Shown here: piece by piece, positions 36,858 through 49,894 of the stretch
How positions within the stretch are numbered: position 1 is the first letter of the stretch
Layout: each line of letters begins with the position of its first letter
DNA from: Hydractinia symbiolongicarpus
Lineage: Eukaryota > Cnidaria > Hydrozoa > Anthoathecata > Hydractiniidae
Direction: 5' to 3'
Length of the DNA: 60,000 nt
NCBI RefSeq assembly: GCF_029227915.1
Contig: NC_079884.1
Span: 20,214,001 to 20,274,000, forward strand
Notes under the pieces: model-generated
Told to the model about the DNA's origin: nothing
What the model saw: only the letters and a program-made list of their open reading frames with translations
The model's database searches: none
Position numbers and translations under genes: made by a program

Positions 36858-37159
36858 TTAAGATCTTACTTAAACTGTCCATTGGAGCAGGTAAAAGTTC
36901 TCTCCGTATTTTTCATGGAATATGATGTAAATACTTCGCTTTCGAACATAGGAACCTGTTCCCGCTCCACAACCTTTATTTATTGATTAATGTCATGAGT
37001 GAACCCAGAACCCAGAACTTCTGTGTGAAACCTCAAAAAATTAGTAATCTCCATGAAGGAGAGTGACATATGCCAACAACACGTCTCCCTCTCGCTTCGA
37101 TTACTATTTCTTGTTTTTTTCTAAACGTTAAGATATACATTTGGCAAAGCAAGGTTACA

Positions 37160-37169
37160 AGATGGCGGA
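37160..37169 (+). promoter_or_regulatory. YY1-like AAGATGGCGG at the SPCS2 start codon
   Basis: The sequence around the ATG, CAAGATGGCGGAC, matches the conserved YY1 core AAGATGGCGGC except for the last base. In animals such sites often overlap the transcription or translation start of housekeeping genes. Confidence 0.35.
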
Positions 37170-40100
37170 CAAAAAAGATAAAAATGTAAGTGCAATCCAG
37201 GTTGTGTTTTTTTAGAATCAACAATATGGCAGCCGTTTTATGTACTCCATCCCATCTCATTTAGCTATCCATAATTAATCAGATGTTTTCCATATGATGA
37301 TATTCACCCAAATTAATCTCTCAATTTGAAACTTATAGAGGCAATGGGAAATAAAATTGAAGAGGTTTTTGAATTATTATAAAAGAGTTGACTTGTCTGT
37401 ATTAGGTCAAATTAACAAATAGAAACCAAACGGTTTGCGTGGAGTTGTATAACTAGCTAGCGTATACCGTTCTAATTACGTGATTATCTAACAATCATAA
37501 AACTGCTAAAAAACTCATTTGTAAATTATACAAGATATAGCTAGCTAAGTATATTAAAAAATATTCTCTTGAGCAATAAAGTAAGATTAACTGATGAAAT
37601 ACACAAAGCGTTACTTAATATTATCAATAAAGAATTTATTCCTGTGGCGGCATTTTGAAATAAGTTCCTTGCGTTTATTCAAAAGCACGTTAGTATTGGC
37701 TCTTAGGATCAGTACTTTCTCACTTAGGCACAAGTCACATCTTCTAGTACTGCATTTGTATGGTGCTGTGTTTTTCTCAATTGACCAATTTAAATTGTAG
37801 TTCTTATCATATCTTTTAATTCCCAAATGTGTTTGGAGATTTCTTTTTCATTATATATATATATATAATAAAACATTATGTAAAAAGTCATGTAAAACAT
37901 GCATTGCGACTGAAACAAATAACATAGAAAAACAAAATATCAAATACCACTCTTGAAATACTCAAAGATAGGAGTGTTCAAGACGAATCAAGAGACAAAC
38001 AAACAGATTAGTATAATTATCACCGGAAAAATAAAAATTATAAAAATTACAAAAATATCAAATTAATAAAAATTATTTGCAATTAAAATGACTGATGACT
38101 CTATTCCTAAATCTGTGAATGACTCTGTTGACCCTATCTCTATGGGCAGTGTATTGAAATTTTTTACTCCTGTAGAGAAAAAGCCAGATTTTGTGAGCTC
38201 GAGTTTCACGACGAGTATTTTGACAATTACAATCTAAACATTTCTTCACAAAAAGGACTGTGTGCTTATATATTTCATCAATAATGCACATGTGCTCCTC
38301 CTCCAAAATGACTGCTACTCAAGCTTTTTCAGGAGAGGCGTGCAATCGCACACGCATGCCTTGGCACACACCTAAATCGTTTCAGGCGTGTGATTAATCG
38401 ATTTTGTAGTGTGCGATGGCAGCCCACAAAATAATTTTTGAAGACTCGTCAGACAAATTGTCCGCTACATTTCCAGTTTGGTTGGACACTTTTAGGTCTC
38501 AGAATTATTGAATAGTCCTGGTCCTTTTAATCCACAAGCAAGCCTATTCATAGCCAACGTGACCATCCTAGCTAATTCCCCGACTCCTGACTTAGTTAAA
38601 GGAACTACATAGACATAAATCTCTTTACCTGGCCCTTCGTTGTTGGTAACCACGTCTTCACAAGAAATCCAGCCATGCGGTTCTTAAATAATGTGGAGGT
38701 GAACGCTGACGGAGCATGGATAAAACAAGTCTACAAAACTGCACATACAGGCGGACCTGACATTTTATCAGGGATTTAATTGTAGATAATTTCTTCACTT
38801 GACAAAACAATTGGAAACCATAGCAGGTCCGAATTTAATTGAGTTTTTTCTTTATGCCACGTTTAGGTTTTGGTCTACAACCATGCCAAGATATTTATAA
38901 AGCGTTGTATAGTTAATTTTGGTGCCTTGATAAACGAGATTCAGTTCGTCAAGACATCGACTTACTTAATCGGTTTCCAGCACCAAACCAACTTGTTTTC
39001 AATAATTTCAAATTTTCTATCTGACGTGTAAAGCACTGTATCATGAGCGTATGATAACGTATGAATGAATGAGGTAGTCCTCGAGATCATTAAAGTAAAG
39101 TAAAAACAATTAGGTCTTAAAATCGACCCTTGAGGAATATACATCACATGTTACAAAATGTTCTTCAGATGAGATTCCTTCATATATACAGATTAGTATA
39201 CCTCTGAATAGGTAATCTGACAACCATTGATGTCAATCCCAGTGTTACCGTAACATTTAAGCTTGTACAATAAAATACTATGAGAAAGTGTATCGAACAC
39301 TTTTGACAGATATACAAATAATGCGCGAACCAATTTTCTGCAGTCTGCTTCCTTTCGAATACTATCAGTAAATGATGTAGCTTGCCCAGTGGATCTCTTT
39401 CTCCAATAGCCATGTTGATTTTTATAGAGGAACTTATTGCTTTTCAAATAATCTGTAAGTTGTTTATGAACAGCTCGTTTTGGAATTTTTGACAGCACTG
39501 GCAAGATTGAAATTGGTCTATAATTGTCCAAATTCGAAGTAGAACCACTTTTGTGTATAAGCTTCACTTTTGCTATCTTCCACTCTGCAGGTATACAATA
39601 CCAGTTTGTAAGGATAAATTGATAAGATAACATAATGGTTTAGATATTTTATTTGCAGCATCTTTTAACATCCCAGGGAGGATGTCATCATGTCATGCAG
39701 CTTTTCAGCAGCCTTTAAAAGCGACAGATAGCAAAAACCATTTTGATATAGCTTAATTAGAAGAGTTTTACAGATTTTTCTTTTTCTTATGATATTCAAA
39801 ACGAACGTTAAATAGAAAGTGATTAATGTGATTTTGATAGTGATACAATTTTGCCAGGTCTCAAGATTGAGAATCCCTATTGTAAACCAGAGAAAATTCT
39901 ATGAGATGATGCATTTTAATTAAACATAATAAGCATTGGTCAGGAATCTACCACTAAACAATGGTCGTAGTCACATGATTAGAGTTAAAAATTAAAAAAA
40001 AATGAAACAACTTTATTTAATAACTATATATACATAATAACATGGATGCATTATACATTTTAGCTATGTTAGATCAGAGGAACTTGTTGGTAGAAGCAAA

Positions 40101-42480
40101 TGTTCAAATGATATTGTCCAAAAAGTTTATTTTGACAGAAAGACGGTTTTCATGTTGGAAACACTTGCAGAGAAATGATTTTCTAGATTTTAATTTTTTA
40201 GGATAAAGAAATCAAAGTTGATAAATGGGATGGTAATGCATTAAAACATGCCATTGATGACGCTGTTAGAAAGGTTAGTCAGTAAGCAAAGTATATACTG
40301 AATTGGCTAAAAATATAGAAATATTTTATTAAATTTTCTTTTACTTTAGATTTTTACTGAGGATTTAAAATATTCAGAGAGTAATGTGTATGTGGACACT
40401 AGATTACTTTTCAGTGGATTAGGTTGTGGTGTTGCTTTGTATGCTCTACTGTACGATTATCTCAATCCTTTTCCACTCTCAAAAACTGTTCTTATCATGT
40501 GTGTATTGTCGTATCCTTTTCAATGATAGTGAAAGTTTTTTAAAGTTTTGCAAGTCCAAAAAATTTTTTTTGCTCTGCTAGCAAGGTTGTGTAATAATTT
40601 CTTCTATTTTTTCTATTTTTGTTTTAAGAAACAGTATTGTGTTTGAAGAAAGTCAGAGTTTATTTGCAGTAGGGCATTTTTACACAAAAAAGTTTCCAAT
40701 TGATGGCATGTGTTGGAATGATTTTTAAACGCAGCTTCTACGAATGTTTCTTTGAATGAGCGCATAAATTTTCTGTAAGTTAGTTTTAAACTTTCTTAAC
40801 CCTATTATACCTGGGATTTTTGGCTGTGTAACCCTGAAAAATGGGGGAGGGAGACACAGTGCCTGCAGGCTTTCACTTATGTCTAAACGATCAAACTTGG
40901 TTCCGTTACAGAATGTCTTATACAAACTTATTCTGCAAGGAAGTGACCTATTTTAACAATACAGATAAAAAGATCCGTTGTTTCAGAAATATTGACACTT
41001 GTTCCATATGTAAAATATTGCATGTAACGTCTTTGGGATCGGAAATGATTTCATTTTGCTGAATTTCTGGCCTTATTGTAAATGGGTGTACAATATCCAG
41101 AATAGGACTTTCTTAACATTTTAAATTGAAAAAGGGTTTAAGCAGCATTTGTCGATAGCCGCTCTGAAAATAAATGATATTTTACACAATTGTGGTTTGA
41201 TTTCATATATGAATTTGTCCTTAACTTCTTTATATAGATACTTCTCTCTCATGTCAATTTTAACCCTGTTTATGACTTTCATTGAAAAGAACATCATTTT
41301 AATAGCTAAACAAAGAGAGGCTTCTGGTTTGGTAAGTTACTTATATAACGACATCTCCTTGTTGGCGTTTATTTGTTTGTTGTGACACTAAATCATGGAA
41401 AACTTAAGAAAAACCGACACCAAAAGAGAATAAACTTAATTAATTCTCGCGAAGTTGGCAAGTCCTAATATTTTGTAAGAATTAAAATTTCGCAAGAGAA
41501 GAAATTGATGAAATTTGTTTCTTAATTTATACTGTTTTGAAGGGCTTTATGTAGAAGTAATAAAGACAGCTGAATTTAAAACTCGCATATATATTATATG
41601 TAGAAAAAAATAGTGTAAATTGTTTTCAAAAAGAAAAAAAAAACAAATTTCCCCGAAATTAAATTTCGCGAAATTCGCAAAAACGAGTTTTCCAATAATT
41701 TTCACTGGAGCTAATATATAAGTTTATGAGGTGCTTAATTTGCAAACTTTATCGCACTGTTTTAATTTAGGATCCTGATTCCAAATGGACCATTCAAACC
41801 ACTTTAAAAAGATTCGATAACAATTATACGTGTGAAATAACAAAACAAGATGGCGCCACCAAGAAAAATATTCACGCATCCTTTTCAAAGTGAGTGTTTC
41901 AAATCGAATCTCAGGTCGGATTTATGCATGTAAATCAATACTATCAGAAAGGAATATGAAATAAGTAGAATAACCAGATCTTTTAATTCTTATTATCGGG
42001 AGGAGGGGTATTTTGGTTTTAACATTGCCATCCCCTTTGAATTCAAAAACTCTATGAAACTTTGCACAGTCACTAAGCGAAATGAAAGAAGTGATAAAAA
42101 TGCTGACGTTATTATTTTTTACTGACATCATTATTTTCTTAAAAAACCGGCATCTTTTCCTCTTTTTACTTTGTATTTTCCTAATTCGACTTTAATATCT
42201 CAAAGAAAAGTTTACATCATAAAGCTCTATGTAAAAAGTGTTATAATAATTTATTAAATTTTCCAACCAACTCAGATAAAATCTAAAAAAAATCTCAATT
42301 TTATTTCAGTAATGGGAATAAAATTTCTAGCCTATACTTTCTTTCTCATTTCTGTTTCGTTTTACTTTTAGATGTGTATCCACATGGGTAAACGACAAGG
42401 GAGTGATATTGGTGGAAAAATTAAAAAATGACGTCTTAGACCTTCACCGATCGATAAGTGGTGGCAAGAAGAATCAGTAA
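37162..42480 (+). CDS. SPCS2: Signal peptidase complex subunit 2
   Basis: Accessory subunit of the ER signal peptidase complex; it supports cleavage of signal peptides and contacts the translocon. Six exons: 37162-37185, 40202-40273, 40350-40510, 41238-41331, 41771-41889 and 42372-42480, all phase-consistent, giving 192 aa (human 226). Recognisable order: KVDKWDGNALK (human KIDKWDGSAVK), a first membrane segment around residues 50-69, LNPFP, a second around 80-100 with LSYFSLMSILTLF, then a cytosolic tail with KWTIQTTLKRFDNNYT and a short C-terminal IS-GGKKNQ end. The ATG lies in AAGATGGCGGAC. The 3-kb first intron carries a repeat copy and a reverse-transcriptase remnant. Convergent with FERRY3 and divergent from the vWA/TSP1 gene. 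Confidence 0.95.
37851..37869. repeat. TA microsatellite
   Basis: About nine TA dinucleotides in SPCS2 intron 1. Confidence 0.8.
38329..38858 (+). repeat. Dispersed repeat, copy B
   Basis: Second copy of the repeat at 26197-26771, opposite orientation, in SPCS2 intron 1 and abutting the reverse-transcriptase remnant at 38865. Diverged by substitutions and small indels; no coding capacity of its own. Confidence 0.75.
38865..39655 (-). pseudogene. Non-LTR retrotransposon reverse-transcriptase fragment, inactive
   Basis: Reads WKIAKVKLIHKSGS, NYRPISILPVLSKI, NQHGYWRKRSTGQAT, then after a frame change PQGSILRPN, and near the left end YKYLGMVVD. This is the fingers-to-thumb order of a Jockey/CR1-type reverse transcriptase. 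Catalytic residues are lost: FLDLSKAFD appears as FVYLSKVFD, and YADDT as YAHDT. No endonuclease or 3' tail. Truncated against repeat copy B. Confidence 0.8.
41429..41495 (+). repeat. Short dispersed repeat with TCGCGAA and AAGTCCTAATATTTT
   Basis: Shares TTAATT(C/T)TCGCGAAGT, GCAAGTCCTAATATTTT and AATTTCG with the reverse complement of 47435-47522 in FERRY3. Probably a MITE family; ends unclear. Confidence 0.45.
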
Positions 42481-44600
42481 AGGAGTTTGAAAGATTGTAG
42501 TTGCGTGTGTGTTTTATTGTGAAGAAAAATATAAAATCTAATAGGTCGAAGTCGTTGTGTTCCTTGAGAAATCATCAAATTGGTTGTCAAGTTTCACAAC
42601 AGTATTGTACAAAGTCTTGTCTGGTTAGTAGTGTTGACAGAATATGGGGAAAGGTGCTAAAATATTGTGCGCTAAAAATAGGGAAATACGATACAGAATT
42701 TCGGTTTTTAGAGGACGGTGAAATTTTTTACTATTTGAAAAATCTACAAAATTGGTACTTACGAATAATCTTTTAACAGCGAGCTACCTTGTTGTTCCCA
42801 GTATATGTAAAAAAAGAAACGTGCCCTTTGGGAACAAGGTTGCAAAAATAACTAACATTAAGAAGGCGATGATAACCCGACTACACCTGCTCTGTGGTTT
42901 ATTTGTTGACACATGTCAAGGTACCTTAAGCGGAGAAAATTCGGAGTGGATCTATTTGACGATTGATTGAAATGCATTTATTTTAATAGATAAGTTGTAA
43001 TCATGCTCAATTTGGTGTGGATTTGATTGCGCGATTGGCTAAAATGGTATGGCGTAGATAAAATCTGAGGATGCTGTATTTTGCTAAAGTTGGGCAGTAA
43101 TAAAAGGTCTTAATGCAAATCAAGTCATTAAAGCCCTGACGCAATATTTCGCATGTTCATTTAACATCAGTTATAGTTTTTTACTCTGGGCAATAAGTTT
43201 ATCCACAAGCCTCCATTCAATTCTGTTCTACATTTCTGTTCCCGTTATCATGCAATCGCATCAAATATCCACCATTATCCATTTTAAATTTCCATTCCGT
43301 TCTAAATTCGTGTTTTTTAAATCGTTATTAGCAATTCGGGGCGCGTTTGTGGTAACTATGGCTAGTATAAAATAGCTTTTTCTAAAGTATTTTTTTCGCA
43401 AGCTCTCTTCAAAGTAAATTTTAAAAGAAATTGCAAACGAGCCGGCAACAAGCTGTAATGCGAAGTAAAAGATCGCGAATGTCCGTCCTGTTAAAACTGC
43501 GAATATTAAATCTACGTTCTTTTTTCCGCGTTCATTTTTTCTCTTAAGAAGGGACACATCTATAATCAAAAAGTTAAATAACAAGCAACCTTTCTTTGTG
43601 AAAAAAACAACAACTTCACTTTTCGTTCTAATGAATCCAACGCCGTTTGTGCGCTTCTTCATTTCTAAAATAGCGCCTGTTCAAGCAGCAAAAAAACCAA
43701 CAACTTGGCAATAACAGACTAAAAAAAATACCGTCTTTAAATGTGTACAGTGGACACTATGTCGAACAAAAATCCTTTTTCTCTCCCTATCTCAAACTTT
43801 TTTGTTCAAGGGGTCATCTACACGGCAAATGAAAATACCAATGGACCCAAAACATTCGAGGCATCAGATAAATTGGGTGTTCCAAAACACACGATTTTCA
43901 TTTGGATGAATTATAAGTAAATAAACTTTTGATACCCCCTGATAATTGCTTTGTTAATAAATTTCTTAATTTATATGAGAATGTTCTGTCTCGAACAAAG
44001 CTTTTGGTCCCTTGCGAGTCCTCGAAGTGCAAATTTCAAGTAAATTACGAATTTAACTAACTCTGTTGCATGCATCTCCTGAGTGGAATTAATTTGGTCA
44101 AGTGAGCCCTTGAGAGTTCCACTTATTTGCGGCAAGTATAATTTTGAAGTGGTCATTTTCCTTCATCCCTCAAAACAATCCTTCAACGCTTCTTTGACGG
44201 ACCAAAGATCTTTCCGAGAAAAAATATAAAATCAAATCTCTAACCTCTAGATCTCCACTTTTATTCTGTATTTTTTTTAGTATGAAATTCTATTTAAGGA
44301 GTAACTGCTACTGTGTACAACTGTACAGCCAAAACAAATTTTTTTAAAAAAAACCTTTTTGTTATTGGTCATTTTGTTGCACAAAAATAAAGCTATAATT
44401 ACATATATACAAAAAACATCTCTGTTCTATAAAGTTTAAATCTTAATTGTTTTAAAAAATTTGCAGCTTGTTGCCAAAAGCTGTGGCACGTACTGTCCTC
44501 CATCAGTGATTTCAACTCTGGTAAGGTCTTGTATTGTTATATTGGTGCAAGAAGGCAATAATTATTCTACTTCACCGCAATATTGCTCCAGTCGTGTAAG
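42481..44600. other. Convergent intergenic region SPCS2-FERRY3
   Basis: Holds both 3' UTRs. A possible AATAAA for FERRY3 lies at 44260-44265 (minus). A 133-codon minus frame at 43261-43662 is basic at its N-terminus and has hydrophobic stretches but no recognisable domain or splice context. Confidence 0.4.
43099..43104 (+). promoter_or_regulatory. Candidate SPCS2 polyadenylation signal
   Basis: First AATAAA I find downstream of the SPCS2 stop, about 620 nt away. Plausible only if the 3' UTR is that long. Confidence 0.25.
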
Positions 44601-47600
44601 CTAATTTGCTGAAATATTTGACAGATCAAGGGTTGTGGAGACTCTGAAGATACTGGGAAGCATATTGCTGAAAGCTGCAAACATATCTTCAGATATACCC
44701 TTAAAAAAAATGAGTACGTAGTAAAACAGTATAGGTATGTGAAATCCAAAAAGGTCGCATTACTCACGGGAGGTACAACAAATTGTAGAGTTCTAGAATC
44801 ATGACCATCCCACGATAAGCTCTCCATCATAAAACCTACAGAAATGAAAATCATCCATACAAAATATATTTTGAATTTAAAAACTACGGCGTAGTTAGAT
44901 TTAGATTAACTTTGCTTCTGCGAGAAAAACTTTTCGTTTCAACCGCTGGCATAATTACTGATTCGCAGCTTTTTGGCGAAAATCGAGACTACCCTCTAAT
45001 AGTTGTTTTTTTAATGTTTACCTGAGATAACAACAGCAACAACAACAAAAAATGCAACCATGAGAAGCAACTAACTAACCTTTAACACATTTGAAAACAA
45101 GTTCAGCTCGCTTCATACACCATTGTACCGTCAAATTCTAAAGATAATTATAGGAAAACATACAAAGAAACAAGCAATTTTTTTACAGTGTCATATGAAA
45201 TTTCAGATTGATATATCCCCGTTAAAATCGACGTTAATAATATTTAAAGTGGCTCATTCAAAATAGTTTGATTATCCGAATGTATTCACCTGAAAATGAG
45301 AAAACATATACAGAAAAATTCCACAAAAATCAGCCAATCATACTATTCCCATCATCCATATTTCGTACATATTAACCATATTTCGTGCACCCCGTAATAC
45401 CTCTTGGTTTTGATGCACAAACAGACAAAAAATTAACAGGTTCGCTGCTTCTCATATTTTTGCCCGTCGTATATACATTTCGTGACAAGGGGAGGTAAGT
45501 AACTATGTAGCTATGGTAAACACACAGACATAATACGGCTACGGCTTAAGGCGAAAGATATAAACGACGCCAAACCATATAGTTGTTAATGCACCTGGTA
45601 TCTCTTTCACCATCAATACAGAAAATTTGAAATAGAGAAATAAATTCTTGCGAGTTTTATCTTGGTTTTGTAAAATTTTTGTTTCGAAAATTCGGTAGCA
45701 TTTTTGTGATTTTTTTTTAAACAGAACAACTTACCTCTCCCATCTCGTGAACTAATAAGAGAGGTATAGTGACATTCGTGATGTTATGTCGAGCTGCAGC
45801 TAACATGATATTTCTGACACCCGCTATAACGGCATGACGTGAGTTGATTGTCGACAACGCGACTGACTCATCCGTCACCAAATGAAAAACAGCGTGCACC
45901 TCGGCCAGATTGGAATGTTTCGTGATGTAAAAATCGCCTGAAACGACAATAAATTGCTTATATGCTTTTAACCCACCCTCAGATTATTAAAAATGAGTGA
46001 CTCGCACTCCAAAATTACTCTTTTTTGGCTAAAAATTGCGCTAACACTTCTTTGCAAATAAATTGAGCAATGCTTACAATCCAATGTGTTAATTCAGTAC
46101 CTGTTTGAAGGTTTTTGTTTTTCGTAGGAGGTTCCCTCGCATGACTTAAACTGCTTCGCATCGTTCGAGTTCGGGTTGGTCGGTGCTGTAGTCCTTGTTC
46201 AATTAAGCATATTTGTTTCTCAAAGTCAGGGAAATGAAAATCTGTAGATTCATTGCAAACTTGCTTGAATCCTAAGCGAAAAGAAGTCAAAGAAAACTTA
46301 ACAACTTAAAGGTTATGAAATTTGGTTAGCTACGGCCATTGGCGAACAATCCAGACAACTCGCAATAAAAAAATATGTCCATACATTCGCCAAAAAGTTT
46401 AATAAAATTACCAACCTTGACACTCATCGTCGTTTCTGTCTTAAAGCTTAATTGACGTTTAGTAAGTTTTGACGTATCGTTTTGAGTTGGAATTTTTTAC
46501 ATGACGGTAAAAAAAATTATGAATTGTTTAAAATAAAAATTAAACAAAACAATAACAAACTTTTTTTGATCCCAATGGATGTATGCAGCCTGTCGTCGAC
46601 AAGTAAGATTAATGCGGAGAGTGATTCAGAATATAACGTCATAGCAGTTTGCAGTCGCTGTGGTTGCGGCACCATACTTCCTCTAATAGAAACACAGTAG
46701 TCGTACACTTTGACAAAAACTTTAACGCTGTGAAGATCGATCTACGAATAGATACTTATACCAAATTTAATGGCCACAGATCAAATTGCTTTTGTGACTA
46801 TCTGCTTTCATGTATAGCTTTGTTCATGTTTTCTTCAGATCAAAATATGGCAGGACAAGAAAAGCTTTCATGAAGAAACCGCCCCCATTTCTCTACCGCT
46901 GCTCCTTAATAATTTGTTTATTTACTCACCCGATAAAGGTGGTTTTACACTGGCAATAGTCCAACATGTCTCGACACACCAAACGAATATTGTGCATACT
47001 TTTCATTTGATTTCCTACAAACAACAACGTACGATATGTAAGGAAAATTTAAGATCTCCACTTTTTCTGACATAAATGAACGAGATATCTATGGTCTCAC
47101 CTACCTAAATGTATTGTAAAACTTTCTTCCATAAAATGTTCTTGAGGTGAAGTGACGTCATAATTCATTTGATAGCTTTCCATGGAAGGACTTCTGACAA
47201 GACGTGGAGTGGGCTTAACATCTTTGCAACTATCATCAGCTATCGTTTTCTCATGCACAGTAAACACCCACTCTCTGTATTCACGCTTCTGTGATTCCTG
47301 TAGGTCGGATAAAGCACTCGACCAGTAGATTTCTTGCATCTAAAAATGTTTTATTAAGACAATCATAAAAGCTACTATGGTAACCCTGAAAACGGCATAA
47401 AAAGGGATTCAAACTATTTTCCTCCGAAATTCCATTCGCGGAAAATATTAGGACTTGCTTACTTCGCGAAAATTAGTTCTCACGATTTTTCCCCTAAAAA
47501 TATATCGCGAAAATTAATTCCCTTGTGGTACTTCTTATCACAATAAATATTCAGGATTTTTTATGCAAATTAGTTTAAAATCTCATTTTCTTACCCAAAC

Positions 47601-49271
47601 ATAATTCTAAACATTTTTCGGAAGATTTGCTGTAGCGCGTTTACAATATTTCTGAAGCTGCTATTAGGCTTTTTTTTGAAAAGAAACACAGGTCTACCTG
47701 AGATTCATCCAATTGTTTTGCAGCAAGATTGTTCACATCTTCATCTGTTTTCATGGTACCAACATACGATACTAGTTCTTCCATTTCAGCTACTTGTCTA
47801 AATACAAAACAAAGATAAACTATTTTATTAGGATCTTAGGATTTTTTATTTTACAAAACTTTTTTAAGATAATTTTGTGTTCCTAACGCTGAACACAGGA
47901 CAAAAGATTTCAGAGTCTGAAAAATTAAGCAGCTAACAAAAGCTGTCACAAGTCATTATAAAGTAAGAATTAGTCAAAACAAAACAGAACGCGATAAACC
48001 ACTTCCTACAAAAAAACGGAGGTAAACAAATGACCTACTTATCACGCAGTTCTTTCAGAGCGTTGTCACGCTGCTGCACCATATCCTTCATTGCGACTGA
48101 ATAACTATGTTCTAGTCGTAATAACGCATCAAGAGCTGGCGAGTGGATCAAAGCATGGTAGACATCTGCCCAAACATTATCAACTGATGCGAAACTTGTT
48201 TGATGTTCTCTTTCATTGTGAGTATAAGCACTGCTCCAATCTTTTATAAGCCTCTCTTTAACGCCTTGTATGCTGAGTGTTTCGAATAATCGTTCGTCCA
48301 TCTTCGCTTGAAATTCTTTCGTTTTTTGTATAACAAAGGAGTTTAATGTGTTGTAAAGTTCTAAATGTACAATGTTTGATGTACATGAGAAATAATTAGA
48401 ACAAAACAAAAAAATAAATAAATAAATAAACAAACAAACAAACAAATAGATAAATAAAAACAAAGCAAAACAAATCAAAACAAAACAAACGGATGAACGA
48501 ACAAAAATCAAAACAACATACATATTGGCTATCTTGAAAATTATTTCCCGCATTAAAACCCAACATTTTCGACGAGAGAAATCTTTTAATTTTTTTTGAT
48601 AATCGTTTTGCAATAAGTTTAATATACATAAATGACGCAGAAAGTTTATCACCGTGTATCATCGAGCCTTTGTTGTTTCAAAATATTTGTGATTTAATTT
48701 CTATGTGAATTACAGTTGTGAGTGACAGGATATCTTCCGAGTTATAGAAAATTTATACCAGGAAAAACATATACCTTTACGATAAATATGACTGGAAGTT
48801 CATGTACTAATAAAAGAGACAGTAGAAGTTCTGCAACAGTGAGGTAAACGATAAAAGAGTTGCGCTAATTACTTTTCATTTATATTAAAACGCCACACAC
48901 TGGATAATTTTTCAAAATTAAATCTTGTCTGCCATAAATTTAAAAAAAAATGCACAAAAAGATTTTTGCTGCATGTAAATATTTATCATCATTTACCTTG
49001 GGTAATCTTTTAATTTTATGACGGTACTGATATTAAAGAATGGTCATAGGAAGACTCAGCAACAAAATTTCTTACCATCATGTAAATAGCATGGTATGGA
49101 ATGCGATGCGATCAAACGATACACCAATTCTCGTACTTTTCTTTTTAAAGGGATGTTTATGTTGACCTTTAACCGATTTTGAATTCCACGCAAGTTAAAA
49201 TTAAATGCAAATTCCACTTCTTCATGTGGAACATGAAGTGTTTCACCCCATCCAAGTTTATAATCATCCAT
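44601..49271 (-). CDS. FERRY3: FERRY complex subunit 3 (C12orf4) orthologue
   Basis: Orthologue of human C12orf4, a subunit of the FERRY Rab5-effector complex that links mRNAs to early endosomes. Eleven exons: 49076-49271, 48039-48360, 47698-47797, 47105-47339, 46930-47014, 46561-46682, 46101-46271, 45735-45937, 45080-45137, 44768-44835 and 44601-44699. They sum to 553 codons including TAG, i.e. 552 aa, the length I recall for the human protein. Conserved stretches in order: ASHSIPCYLHD, DVYHALIHSPA, NNLAAKQLDESQ, ESFTIHLG, NIRLVCRDMLDYC, LVDDRLHTSIGIKK, CNESTDFHFP, FYITKHSNL, IPLLLVHEMGE, AELVFKCVKGFMME, SWDGHDSRTLQFVVP and NMLPSIFRVSTTL. No stops or phase conflicts. Its start codon is 623 bp beyond the ACADM stop on the same strand. 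Confidence 0.95.
47435..47522 (-). repeat. Short dispersed repeat, second copy (FERRY3 intron)
   Basis: Inverted relative to 41429-41495 and lying in the FERRY3 intron between exons 3 and 4. Repeated TTTCGCG/CGCGAAAA steps. Confidence 0.45.
48408..48503. repeat. AAAT/AAAC simple-sequence tract
   Basis: Tetranucleotide units AAAT then AAAC, decaying to CAAAACAAA, in FERRY3 intron 1. It creates a long but spurious Phe/Leu-rich frame on the minus strand. Confidence 0.85.
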
Positions 49272-49813
49272 TATTATTTCAACTAAAATATCAAAAAGTT
49301 CACAATATTAGAAATAGTCGTTAGCTACTTGCTACTCACAGCTACCATTTTGGCTCACGTACGGCAAGCATTTGATGATGCCATTCTCGAAAAAACTACT
49401 ATTAAGAAGTGCAAAATTTATGGCCGTGGCTTTAATGCAACGCCTCTACATTTTTTTTACTAACAAGAACCCACAAAGCCTTATTGTATATAACAGTAAA
49501 ATGAAAATTTCCCCAATAATATCTGTTTGATTGAGTCAATAGATTGTCGGTAAAAAAGAGATCCGCATAAATATTTTACCTACTAAATTTTGAAAAAATT
49601 CCAAAGTAAACACATTTGAAATAAAAATGAATGATCGTGAATCAAACTCGCAGGTCAGCGCATTATTAGAACCGTACATTTTTAGCCTGTCTCACTACTT
49701 CTTTCACTGCTAAAATACTGACAGTTTTCTTTCTTTTTTTTGTAAGGTTCTTAAATAGTTGAGCTGCAGGTTTTTTTAATATTATGGGAAAAAAAGTTAT
49801 AGCAAACAAATTA

Positions 49814-49819
49814 TTTATT
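49814..49819 (-). promoter_or_regulatory. ACADM polyadenylation signal
   Basis: AATAAA on the minus strand, 76 nt past the ACADM stop codon, in an AT-rich stretch with a T-rich region following. Spacing is normal for a cleavage signal. Confidence 0.6.
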
Positions 49820-49894
49820 AAATTTAAACAAAAAACTAATAATATATCACATTAATTCACACCAGATCCAAAATTTATATTTACAAAATGAAAT

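Noticed and set aside
43261-43662. 133-codon minus-strand frame as a gene
   Set aside because: Has an ATG but no recognised domain, no splice partner and AT-rich composition like its surroundings; chance frame is more likely.
48035-48652. 205-codon minus frame with a long Phe/Leu/Ile-rich N-terminus
   Set aside because: Only 48039-48360 is a FERRY3 exon; the hydrophobic part is translated AAAT/AAAC simple sequence.
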